Assembly: GCF_025028335.1 (NCBI RefSeq)
Contig: NZ_JAFEUW010000001.1
Location: 930,001-994,000 of the forward strand
Length of the DNA stretch: 64,000 bases
Reading direction: 5' to 3'
Source: Brachybacterium sillae
GTDB lineage: Bacteria > Actinomycetota > Actinomycetes > Actinomycetales > Dermabacteraceae
Shown here: piece after piece, positions 47,849 to 55,273 of the stretch
Numbering within the stretch: position 1 is the first letter of the stretch
How the letters are laid out: each line of letters begins with the position of its first letter
Made by a program: the position numbers and the translations under genes
The notes under the pieces: generated by a model
What the model was told of the DNA's origin: nothing
What the model saw: only the letters and a program-made list of their open reading frames with translations
Database searches by the model: none

Positions 47849-48619
47849 ATGGCTGTTCTGAACATCCGCGTGGACGACCGGGTCCGCGACCAGCTCAAGG
47901 AGATGGCGGACGACGAGGGAGTGACCCTCAGCGAGTTCGTCCGCGACCTGCTCATGGAGGCCGTCGTCCCCGTGTACGACGACGAGGACCGGGGGCGGCG
48001 GCGCAGTGAGGAGCCCGCCCCGGAGAGCATGAGGCTCGTCGACCGTCAGATGCTCTCGCTGCTGCACAGGATCCTCGCGCGGGTCCTGCCCGAGGACGCG
48101 AACGACGTCGATGGCGACCGCGAGTACCAGCTGATGCGGGCACAGATCCTCGAGGACGGCTTCACCTCGGAGTACTCCTACGAGGTGGCCGGCTTCCGGA
48201 CCGAGCTGTCGCGGCGCGACTGCCGCCGGGTGATCGACATCCTGCAGATGTTCTGGATCCTCACCTACAGCATCGATCACCTGGTGAAGGAGGGCACGCC
48301 GGTCGACGAGGAACTGGCTCGGGCGCTGGAGTTCCAGGGATTCGACTTCAACGACTCGCTGGAGGGCCACATGGCCGACTACGTCGCGTTCCAGATGCGC
48401 GACGGCGACCGCTGGACCGAGCTGCAGCCCCAGATTGAGCGCCACGACAACGGGAACTCGCACTCCCCGATGCTTGACACCTACATGCGGATGCTGACCG
48501 AGTACCGCCGCATCATGGACAGCCGGGACCAGGGCAGCTTCGACAGGCTCGACTACCTCCTTTCCGCCGAGGAGCTGCAGCAGATCCGCGACGCCCGGGT
48601 CCACCCGTCGCGGCGATAG
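47849..48619 (+). CDS. RHH-YfbU fusion protein
   Basis: A 256-aa protein. Residues 1-40 form a ribbon-helix-helix (VLNIRVDDRVRDQLKEMADD, VTLSEFVRDLLMEAV). The rest matches the YfbU family: CRRVIDILQMFWIL, FQGFDFNDSLEGHMADYVAF, RWTELQPQIERHDNGNSHSPML, LSAEELQQI. YfbU itself has no firmly established role, though E. coli YfbU has been linked to cell death and stress. AGGAGG precedes ATG 47849. The RHH and upstream repeat suggest autoregulation. Confidence 0.85.
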   Translation: MAVLNIRVDDRVRDQLKEMADDEGVTLSEFVRDLLMEAVVPVYDDEDRGRRRSEEPAPESMRLVDRQMLSLLHRILARVLPEDANDVDGDREYQLMRAQILEDGFTSEYSYEVAGFRTELSRRDCRRVIDILQMFWILTYSIDHLVKEGTPVDEELARALEFQGFDFNDSLEGHMADYVAFQMRDGDRWTELQPQIERHDNGNSHSPMLDTYMRMLTEYRRIMDSRDQGSFDRLDYLLSAEELQQIRDARVHPSRR

Positions 48620-48681
48620 CGGCGGGGGCTGCCGCATGTGCGCGGACCGAAACTGTCGGCGGGTCGCGGTTGAATCGCCTC

Positions 48682-49473
48682 GTGACCGACGAGCCCACTG
48701 CCCTGACCGAGGAGCAGGTGTCGGCGAAGTGGCTCGAGATCGCGCCCCTCATCGACAAGCTGAACGACCGGACCGACGACAAGGACGACTTCTCTGTCCT
48801 GGCTCGTTCCCCGCTGGCGCGTGACGACGAGTGGGCTGATCCGTACCAGGTCTCGCACGCGGTGAAGGCGTGCATCGTCGCCGGGGTCGACCACCTGCAC
48901 GCCGTGAAGGTGCTGATCATCGATGCGCAGAAGCTCCATGTCGCTGCACCCGCGTCGCTGGTGCGCGGTGCCCTGGAGAATATGGCCACGGCGTACTGGA
49001 TCCTCCATCCGGCGTCCCGGGCAGAGCGCGTGACCAGGTGCCTGCGGTGGCACTGGAAGAACGCGACCGACCAGCACCGGGCGATCGAGCCGCTGGGCCT
49101 CACGGGCTACAGGCCCCAGGAGCAGCGCCTCGCGAGGATCCTGGAGATCGCGGGGCGCAACCCTGGCGTCGACGTGGCGGCCGTGAGGCGCGGGTACACG
49201 AGCACTGCGACAGTGACGTACGCCGACGCCCACTCCGGCTCACGTCTCGGCGTTCTCCTCCCCTGGCAGCTCTGCTCCGGCTTCGCCCACGGGCGGCCGT
49301 GGGCGAGTCTCTCGTTCTCTGAGCGAGAGTCGTACCCGACCGCGGACCCCAACGTCATGGCGGTGCGGTTCTCGACGGACCTGACGCGGGCGCTCTACCT
49401 GGTCTGGGCGGCGATGAACCTGACGCAGGACTTGCTCAAGCTGCACGAGCAGCGCTCGCGCCCGCCGTACTGA
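48682..49473 (+). CDS. Uncharacterised helical protein
   Basis: A 263-aa, largely helical product with conserved-looking segments SLVRGALENMATAYWILHP, WQLCSGFAHGRPWASL and an N-terminal DPYQVSHAVKACIVAG. I cannot name a family. An all-helical layout with R..EN and SG.AHG motifs is seen in several uncharacterised actinobacterial proteins. GTG 48682 is preferred; TTG 48670 is an alternative. It follows the YfbU gene by 62 nt and converges on the DUF4268 gene, 6 nt apart. Confidence 0.6.
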   Translation: MTDEPTALTEEQVSAKWLEIAPLIDKLNDRTDDKDDFSVLARSPLARDDEWADPYQVSHAVKACIVAGVDHLHAVKVLIIDAQKLHVAAPASLVRGALENMATAYWILHPASRAERVTRCLRWHWKNATDQHRAIEPLGLTGYRPQEQRLARILEIAGRNPGVDVAAVRRGYTSTATVTYADAHSGSRLGVLLPWQLCSGFAHGRPWASLSFSERESYPTADPNVMAVRFSTDLTRALYLVWAAMNLTQDLLKLHEQRSRPPY

Positions 49474-49479
49474 GACGCC

Positions 49480-50406
49480 CTACAGGTACGGCGGGAAGAC
49501 CTGAGCGAACTTGTCGACCGTGGCGACCACCCACTCGCGGAGTTCCCCGCGCAGCAGCTCGTCGCGGAAGTCCCCGTCCCTCTTCACCAGGATCCGGCTC
49601 GCGGTCTTCGTCGGCAGCTCCTGCCAGTCGCAGGCCATCCCGAGCTGCTCGTCGATGACCGCGCGGTGGGCCTCGAGCGCGTAGTAGGTCTCCTTGGTGT
49701 TGGCATAGAACTCGACGCCGACATAAGTCTTCTGCGAGTTCAGGGTGATCGAGATCTGTCCCTTCCCCGAGCCGACACGCACGTCGTACCAGTGCTGCGG
49801 GGTCGGCTTGGCCCAGCTCTTCACATGCGGAGCCCCGTCCACGCCCGCGGCCCGGATTTCCTCGAAGAACGCCTGCTGCTGGAGCTTCAGGTCGCTGACC
49901 GAGCCGGCGGTGGTGCTCTGCTTGACGACCTTCAGCCAGTCGTTGGGCTTGGCGATGACGTTGAAGCGCGGAGCCGGTATCGAGTCCCCGATGCGCCACG
50001 CCTCGATCTGGATCAGGAACAGGTGGATCGAGTCGTCGGTGTGCTCGTTGAGCCAGTTGACCGCGTTCTCGTGCTCCTCACGGGCATCCTTGACGATCCA
50101 CACCAGCACCTCGGCCTGCTTGCCCGCGCCGTAGGTGAGGATCTTTCCCAGGTGGTCGTGGTCGGTCTGCTCGAGCTGGTTCTCGATGACGACGACGCGG
50201 TCCTCGGAGTCGACGGCGAGGATGTCGGCCTTGTAGGTGCCGACGTTGACCTCGGTGTCGGTCACGGTGAGCGACCCGCCCCCGAGGATCACCTCTGCGA
50301 GCAGGTCGATGTTGTCCGGCATCGCGAGCCACTGGGTGAAGTCGGAGGCCTCGTGCTTCCAGACCTCGCGCAGCGGCACCTGCTCCAGCTTGCCCAGCAC
50401 AGTCAT
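49480..50406 (-). CDS. DUF4268 protein with PD-(D/E)XK nuclease-like core
   Basis: The 308-aa product contains YKADILAVDSEDRVVVIENQLEQTDHDHLGKILTYGAG, split here as YKADILAVDSEDR and VVVIENQLEQTDHDH. This Asp...Glu-x-Gln arrangement is that of PD-(D/E)XK-like nucleases. A C-terminal DUF4268 domain follows (YDVRVGSGKGQISITLNSQK). Such proteins often occur in variable regions and are suspected of nucleic-acid or defence roles; function is unproven. ATG 50406 is used. Confidence 0.8.
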   Translation of the reverse strand: MTVLGKLEQVPLREVWKHEASDFTQWLAMPDNIDLLAEVILGGGSLTVTDTEVNVGTYKADILAVDSEDRVVVIENQLEQTDHDHLGKILTYGAGKQAEVLVWIVKDAREEHENAVNWLNEHTDDSIHLFLIQIEAWRIGDSIPAPRFNVIAKPNDWLKVVKQSTTAGSVSDLKLQQQAFFEEIRAAGVDGAPHVKSWAKPTPQHWYDVRVGSGKGQISITLNSQKTYVGVEFYANTKETYYALEAHRAVIDEQLGMACDWQELPTKTASRILVKRDGDFRDELLRGELREWVVATVDKFAQVFPPYL

Positions 50407-50514
50407 CTGTTGCCTCTCACCAGTCCAGCCATGGCGTAGACACTAGGAGCGTGGGTCAGTAACACGCCAGCCCCGGTCCGCGGCTGAGGGCACGGCAGCC
50501 GGGAGAATCTGGTC

Positions 50515-50590
50515 ATGAGCGGTGAGGAGTTGTTCGACGGTGAGGCCTTCCGGCGACCGGCACCGGAGCCTGCAACCGGCGAGGGGGCCC
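50515..50590 (+). pseudogene. 5' stub of a gene interrupted by IS element D
   Basis: ATG 50515 opens MSGEELFDGEAFRRPAPEPATGEG before IS D begins at 50591. Acidic, coding-like codons suggest a real N-terminus. No counterpart continues after the IS. The stretch 50407-50514 has no visible gene. Confidence 0.4.
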
Positions 50591-50653
50591 TGACCCCGGA
50601 GGGTGGACACGCCGAACCCAGCACTGGCTGGAGGAAGCGAGAAGATCTACACC

Positions 50654-50986
50654 ATGCCCAGGAAGAACTACACCGATGAGTTCCGGCGTGAGGCGGTCGA
50701 GCTGTACGAGCACACCCCGGGCGCCACGTTGAGAGGGGTCGCTGCCGATCTCGGCGTCTCCCGCGGCACGCTGGCGACCTGGCGGCGCGAGCAGGGGTAC
50801 ACCGGCCCCAGGACCGAAGCCTCCGACCCGCACAGCGACGCGCCCGAGGGTGAGTCCCCACAGGCCCGGATCGCCCGCCTGGAGGCCCAGGTACGTCGCC
50901 TGGAGGACGACAAGCGGATGCTGGCGACCGAGCGCGACATCCTGCGCAAGGCAGCCAAGTATTTCGCCGGGGAGACGAACTGGTGA
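50654..50986 (+). CDS. IS3-family transposase OrfA (element D)
   Basis: A 110-aa protein: MPRKNYTDEFRREAVELY, the HTH GVAADLGVSRGTLATWRREQG, then a coiled coil RIARLEAQVRRLEDDKRMLATE. GTGA overlap with orfB. Confidence 0.9.
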   Translation: MPRKNYTDEFRREAVELYEHTPGATLRGVAADLGVSRGTLATWRREQGYTGPRTEASDPHSDAPEGESPQARIARLEAQVRRLEDDKRMLATERDILRKAAKYFAGETNW

Positions 50987-51459
50987 GCCGCTTCCAGTTC
51001 GTCGCCGACCACCGAGACACCTACGAGGTGAAGCGGCTGTGCCAGGTGCTGGAGATCAACCGGTCCTCGTTCTACGCCTGGGTCGAGGCTGCCCCTGCCC
51101 GGGAGCAGCGGGCCGTCGACGACCAGGTGCTCGCCGACCGGATCCGGGCGGTGCAGAAGGACGACCCGGCCTACGGGGCACCACGGGTGACTGCCGAGCT
51201 CAACGACGGCGTCGACCCCGATGAGCGGGTGAACCACAAACGGGTGGCCCGGGTCATGCGCGAGCATCACCTGCCCGGGCTGCGGCTGCGTCGCCGGGTG
51301 CGGACCACGATCCCGGCCCCTGCCGACCAGGACGTCCCGGACCTGATCAAGCGGGACTTCACCGCCGAGGCAACGAACCGCAAGTACGTCGGCGACATCA
51401 CCTACCTGCCGATCGCCACCGGCGGGTTCCTCTACCTGGCCCTGGCCATCCCTGCGTAA
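50983..51459 (+). pseudogene. IS3-family transposase OrfB, C-terminally deleted (element D)
   Basis: The N-terminal 150 residues are normal (FVADHRDTYEVKRLCQVLEINRSSFYAWV, KYVGDITYLPIATGGFLYLA) and include the first catalytic Asp. The frame then ends in AIPA at the deletion joint; the second Asp and the Glu are absent. Confidence 0.85.
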
Positions 51460-51490
51460 CCACCACCCCCGTGTCCACCACCAGGGGTCA

Positions 51491-51743
51491 AGGCCCAGGG
51501 TCTTCCCGAGTCGCTTGATCTCCGGGATCGGGCAGCTCGCCGAGCCCGACGAGCAGGTCGCAACGCGAGCAGTAGTCGGTGTGGTCATGGCAGCGCGCAG
51601 CGATGTGCGCCGTAGGCTCAGACAACGTCGAGGCCTTCCGGACAGGGTGCTTGGTCGCTCCCGATCTTGGAGGCCTCGACCCCTCTCACCCGGGCATCAC
51701 GACACCGGCGCGCCGCTCACCCCCACCGGAACTCGGAAGAGCC
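51491..51743 (-). pseudogene. Possible ISL3-type transposase remnant
   Basis: On the minus strand a short frame contains CPIPEIKRLGKTLG, reminiscent of the C-terminal region of ISL3 transposases (the usual form is CPxPEIxRLGxTL). No complete gene or ends are visible; the remainder of this 253-nt spacer is unassigned. Confidence 0.3.
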
Positions 51744-52048
51744 GGCGATGGCCGACTGGGCTGGCACCCGCACCGGCCTGTCCTACATCCCTCCGGGCTC
51801 GCCGTGGCGCAACGGGTACGTCGAGTCGTTCAACAGCCGGATCCGCGACGAGTGCCTCAACATCAACAGCTTCTACTCGCTGCTGCACGCCCAGGTCATC
51901 ATCGGCGACTGGAAGGACGAGTACAACCATCAGCGTCGGCACTCCTCGCTCGGCTACCTACCCCCGGCCGAGTACGCTCGGCAGTGCACCCATCAAATGG
52001 AAACCGACGACTCACAGAACGTCCGGACCGAATGAAGGGGGCGGCTCA
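51744..52048 (+). mobile_element. IS3-family element A, right part (A3)
   Basis: It matches copy A2 at 45893-46197 with a handful of substitutions (for example YNHQRRH for YNHHRRH, and YLPPAEY for YLTPAEY). It encodes the end of OrfB including the catalytic Glu (GYVESFNSR), with its stop at 52035, and supplies the right inverted repeat. With A1 it frames the whole island. Confidence 0.88.
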
Positions 52049-52050
52049 CC

Positions 52051-52407
52051 ATCTCCGAGCCCCTGCGCATCGACACCTGCCCCGATGGCAGTTACAACAC
52101 CCTCGGCTCCACCCGCTGGACCCGATGCACGACCCTGAACGGCTGGAGCATGAACCTCTCGGCCGACGGCAGGACGCTGACGATGACGTGGAACACCCCC
52201 ACGCTGCTCGAGACCTCCACCTCGACGGCGGGTTCCGGCACCTCGTTGCCCGGGTACTTCATCAACTTCAGCCGCGTGACCAACCGCTGTAACTACAGCC
52301 TCACGCCGACAGTCTCGAAGACCACGACCATCACCTACTCGACGTCCACGCTCACCAACGAGACCACGACCAAGACCACCACCGGCTCCCCGATCGGCTC
52401 GTCGTGA
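52051..52407 (+). pseudogene. Tat-exported protein, 3' half (continues 29463-29830)
   Basis: The frame ISEPLRIDTCPDGSYNTLG through TGSPIGSS ends at TGA 52407. It is Thr/Ser-rich with paired cysteines and beta-strand-like stretches, as in the 5' half. Taking one copy of the 4-bp target (CCAT) joins TYT directly to ISEPLR in frame. The reconstructed protein has 240 aa. No start codon or promoter remains here. Confidence 0.78.
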
Positions 52408-52447
52408 TCCACCCGGGGGGGCGGCGATCAACCGCCCCACCGGCCAC

Positions 52448-52453
52448 TAGCCT
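52448..52453 (+). promoter_or_regulatory. -10 element of menE, leaderless
   Basis: TAGCCT, then 6 nt (GGCGGT), then ATG 52460, the same layout as menB. It means menE-menA keep a promoter despite the island upstream. Confidence 0.6.
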
Positions 52454-52459
52454 GGCGGT

Positions 52460-53767
52460 ATGCCCAGCACCCGCCTCGACTGGATCACTCCCCCGCCGTT
52501 CGACGGCACCCCCCGGTCCCTTGCCGCCCACGTGGCGGCGCTCGGTGCTCTGGAGCGGGGCGAGGCCTCGGTGTGGTTGGGGCCGCCGTCCCTCGATCCG
52601 CCCGCCACGATCCGGGCCGACCTCACCGAACCCGTGCTGGTGGTCCCCACCTCCGGCTCCACCGGACAGCCCCGTGCGGTGCTCCTCACCCGCAGCGCGC
52701 TCATGGCCTCGCAGGACGCGACCGCCGAGGTGCTCGGCGGCCACGGCGCCTGGCTGCCGCTGCTGCCACCCACCCACATCGCGGGGGTGCAGGTCATCGC
52801 CCGCGCCTGGCACACCGCCCTCCGGGGAGACTGCGAGGAACCCCCGGCAGCCGTCGACACTCCCTGGACCCTTCCGGTGCTCCCGGACCTCAGCACCCAC
52901 TTCGACGCGGACGCCTTCGTCGCCGCCGCCGAGCCGTTCCTCGCCTCCGTGCCCGACGGCGTCCCGCGGCTCACCTCTCTGGTGCCCACCCAGCTGCAGC
53001 GTCTGGTCACCGGTGCCACCGGGACCGCCGCCCGCGCCCGCTCCCTGCTCACCCGCTTCGATGCGGTGCTGGTGGGCGGCGCCGCCACCGCCCCCGATCT
53101 GCTGGCCCGCGCCCGCGCGGCCCGCGTGCGGGTGCGCACCACCTACGGCTCCTCGGAGACCGCCGGAGGTTGTGTCTATGACGGCCGTGCTCTGCCGGGT
53201 GTGCGGCTGCGGATCGAGGATCCCGACCATGACGGCAGCGGCCGCCTGCTCATCGCCTCCCCCACCTTGCTCACCGGCCACCTGGGCCCCGAGGGTGTGA
53301 TCGATCGCAGTGCCCTGGTCGACGATCCCGGCGGCCCCTGGCTGCGCACCTCCGACCTCGCGAACCTGTCGGCGGGGCATGAGCCGACGCTGCGGGTGCT
53401 CGGCCGCGCCGATGACGTCATCACCACCGGGGGTCGCAAGGTGCAGCCGCAGGACGTGGAGCGCGCCATCGAACGGTCCCTCATGCTGCGCGGCATGGTC
53501 ACCGGCAGCGTCGTCGTGGGGGTGCCGGATGCGGAATGGGGGGAACGGGTGGAGGCGCTGGTGACCCTGGCCCCCGGGGTGGATCCCGCGGAGGCTTCCG
53601 CCCTGGTGCGGGCGGCGCTGCGCACCACCGAGGTGCCCTCCCACCGGATCCCCCGGCGGGTGCATGTGGTCCAGGAGCTGCCGCTGCTGGGCATCGGTAA
53701 GATCGATCGGTCCGCCGCCCGCCGCCTGGCACAGCGGGCCGATGATCCCGCCCAAGGAGAGGACTGA
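52460..53767 (+). CDS. menE: o-Succinylbenzoate--CoA ligase
   Basis: An AMP-binding-superfamily ligase that activates OSB with CoA. Motifs are VVPTSGSTGQPRAVLLT (P-loop), TYGSSETAGG (A5), LRTSDLA, LGRADDVITTGGRKVQPQDVE and the catalytic Lys in GIGKIDRSAARRL. The 435-aa length is on the short side but usual for actinobacterial MenE. It is followed after 2 nt by menA. Confidence 0.94.
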   Translation: MPSTRLDWITPPPFDGTPRSLAAHVAALGALERGEASVWLGPPSLDPPATIRADLTEPVLVVPTSGSTGQPRAVLLTRSALMASQDATAEVLGGHGAWLPLLPPTHIAGVQVIARAWHTALRGDCEEPPAAVDTPWTLPVLPDLSTHFDADAFVAAAEPFLASVPDGVPRLTSLVPTQLQRLVTGATGTAARARSLLTRFDAVLVGGAATAPDLLARARAARVRVRTTYGSSETAGGCVYDGRALPGVRLRIEDPDHDGSGRLLIASPTLLTGHLGPEGVIDRSALVDDPGGPWLRTSDLANLSAGHEPTLRVLGRADDVITTGGRKVQPQDVERAIERSLMLRGMVTGSVVVGVPDAEWGERVEALVTLAPGVDPAEASALVRAALRTTEVPSHRIPRRVHVVQELPLLGIGKIDRSAARRLAQRADDPAQGED

Positions 53768-53769
53768 GC

Positions 53770-54651
53770 GTGGCGACCCTTTCGCAGTGGGTGCAGGGCG
53801 CCCGCCCCCGCACCCTTCCCGCCGCTGTGGCCCCGGTGGCCGTCGGCACCGGCGCCGCCCTGGAGCACGGCGGGGTGGATGCCGCCACCGTGATCTCCCG
53901 GGCGCTGCTCGCGCTGGTGGTGGCGCTCGCCCTGCAGGTGGGCGTCAACTTTGCCAACGACTTCTCCGACGGGGTGCGCGGCACCGACGATGACCGCGTC
54001 GGGCCGCTGCGACTGACCGGCTCCGGTCTCGCCCGCCCCTCGGCGGTGAAGGCCGCCGCCATCGGTGCCCTCGCCGTCGGGGGGCTCGCCGGGGTGCTGC
54101 TGGTGGCGATCGCCGGGATCTGGTGGACCCTTGTGATCGGCGCGGCCGCCATCGCCGCCGCCTGGTTCTACACCGGTGGGAAACGCCCCTACGGGTACAT
54201 GGGCCTCGGCGAGGTGTTCGTCTTCGTGTTCTTCGGCCTGGTGGCGGTGTGCGGCACCACCTACGCCATCACCGGCACCGTCACCCTCATCAGCCTGCTG
54301 GGGGCGGTGGCGATCGGCCTGCTCGCCGTCGCGATCCTGGTGGCGAACAATCTGCGGGACATCCCGGGTGACACGGTGGCCGGGAAGCGCACCCTGGCGG
54401 TGCGGCTCGGGGACCCGCGCACCCGCGTCCTGTTCCTCGCCTGCCTGGCGGTGCCGGCACTGCTGGCGGTGGTGATCGGCGCCCTGCATCTTCCGGCGCT
54501 GCTGGCCCTGCTGTCACTGCCGCTGGCCCTGCCGGCGGTGCGGGCGGTGCGCCGCGGCGATCAGGGCCGCGACCTCATCCCGGCGATCGGCTCCATCGGC
54601 CGCCTGGAACTGGTCTACGCGCTCCTGTTGCTGCTCGGGCTGGCGCTCTGA
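53770..54651 (+). CDS. menA: 1,4-Dihydroxy-2-naphthoate polyprenyltransferase
   Basis: A UbiA-superfamily membrane prenyltransferase that attaches the isoprenoid tail to DHNA. The Asp-rich motifs are NDFSDGVRGTDDDRVGP and NNLRDIPGDTVAGKRTLAVRLG; about eight helices surround them. The start at 53770 (GTG) is just after the menE stop, so they are cotranscribed. Its 3' end overlaps the convergent DUF4229 gene by 37 nt. Confidence 0.95.
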   Translation: MATLSQWVQGARPRTLPAAVAPVAVGTGAALEHGGVDAATVISRALLALVVALALQVGVNFANDFSDGVRGTDDDRVGPLRLTGSGLARPSAVKAAAIGALAVGGLAGVLLVAIAGIWWTLVIGAAAIAAAWFYTGGKRPYGYMGLGEVFVFVFFGLVAVCGTTYAITGTVTLISLLGAVAIGLLAVAILVANNLRDIPGDTVAGKRTLAVRLGDPRTRVLFLACLAVPALLAVVIGALHLPALLALLSLPLALPAVRAVRRGDQGRDLIPAIGSIGRLELVYALLLLLGLAL

Positions 54652-54932
54652 GATCCGGCGCCGGGCGTCCGGCCGTCGAGCAGGTCGTCCTCGGCGTCGG
54701 CGTCCTCGTCGCGCACCTCCCCGCGGCGCTCCCGCCGACGCTCATCGGCCGCCTGCCACGCCCGGGCCGCGGCCTCCCGCTGCCGGCCCAGCGCCAGGAT
54801 CGACACCAGCATCGCCACCACCGCGGCGGCGATGCCCGCCAGCCCTAGCCCCAGTCCGGCCAGGTGCAGCAGCCACCACAGCAGCCCGAACAGGGCCAGG
54901 CGCAGCACGGAGTAGACGAGGACGGAACGCAT
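54615..54932 (-). CDS. DUF4229 membrane protein
   Basis: A 105-aa protein with two hydrophobic helices (YSVLRLALFGLLWWLLHLAG; LAGIAAAVVAMLVSILAL) and a charged coiled tail (REAAARAWQAADERRRERRGE). Size, topology and position beside menA fit the actinobacterial DUF4229 family of unknown function. ATG 54932 (MRSVLVYSVLRL) is chosen; an upstream in-frame start would overlap the next gene more deeply. Confidence 0.7.
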   Translation of the reverse strand: MRSVLVYSVLRLALFGLLWWLLHLAGLGLGLAGIAAAVVAMLVSILALGRQREAAARAWQAADERRRERRGEVRDEDADAEDDLLDGRTPGAGSQSASPSSNRSA

Positions 54933-54936
54933 GGGG

Positions 54937-55266
54937 TCAACCTCGGGGGTGGGGATCATCGGGGGTGTCGGGGTCCTGGCCGCGCTCACGGTCGCGCCGC
55001 TCCCGGCGGATCTGCTCGTCCAGGCGGCGCAGGAACTCCGGGTCGTCGTCGGGGGCGAGCGCTCGCGGAGGCTCCGGCCGCCGCACGGTCGCGGTGCGGC
55101 CGATGAGCAGCCACAGCAGCGGGCCGACGATCGGCAGCAGCAGGATCACCACCACCCACACCCACCGCGGCCCCAAAGCCTCCCGGGAGCGCGGGCTCTG
55201 CAGGCAGTCGCTCAACGCGTAGAGCGCGAGCGCCAGGGCGATGACGGCGAGGACGACGCGGGGCAT
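54937..55266 (-). CDS. PLDc_N-domain membrane protein
   Basis: A 109-aa protein with two helices (VVLAVIALALALYALSDCLQS; WVWVVVILLLPIVGPLLWLLIG). The spacing W...PIVGPLLWL is the PLD-nuclease N-terminal (PLDc_N) pattern. A charged tail follows. It carries no phospholipase catalytic domain. It lies 7 nt after ccsB and 4 nt before the DUF4229 gene. Confidence 0.8.
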   Translation of the reverse strand: MPRVVLAVIALALALYALSDCLQSPRSREALGPRWVWVVVILLLPIVGPLLWLLIGRTATVRRPEPPRALAPDDDPEFLRRLDEQIRRERRDRERGQDPDTPDDPHPRG

Positions 55267-55273
55267 GGCCGGA

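Larger units (their letters stand above)
50591..51490 (+). mobile_element. IS3-family element D, internally deleted (900 bp)
   Basis: Both ends are present: TGACCCC...GGTGGACACG on the left and its inverse on the right. Between them orfB stops after about half its length. A full copy would be near 1.3 kb, so roughly 400 bp of the catalytic region are missing. Flanks do not match. Confidence 0.8.
29831..52048. mobile_element. 22.2-kb IS-bounded insertion island
   Basis: The island splits one exported-protein gene. Its left end is the left end of an IS3-family element (TGGGCTGACCCC) and its right end is the right end of the same kind of element (complement TGAGCCGCCCCC). Flanks are CCTT and CCAT, a probable 4-bp target duplication with one change. 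It contains at least six IS elements or remnants, a composite copper transposon and other cargo. No integrase, relaxase or phage gene is present. Confidence 0.85.

Noticed and set aside
47849-49473. YfbU gene plus downstream gene as a toxin-antitoxin pair
   Set aside because: The gap is 62 nt, the second protein is large and unlike known toxins, and there is no translational coupling.
29831-52048. Island as an integrative conjugative element or prophage
   Set aside because: No relaxase, T4SS, integrase, replication or phage structural genes are visible; all boundaries are IS ends.
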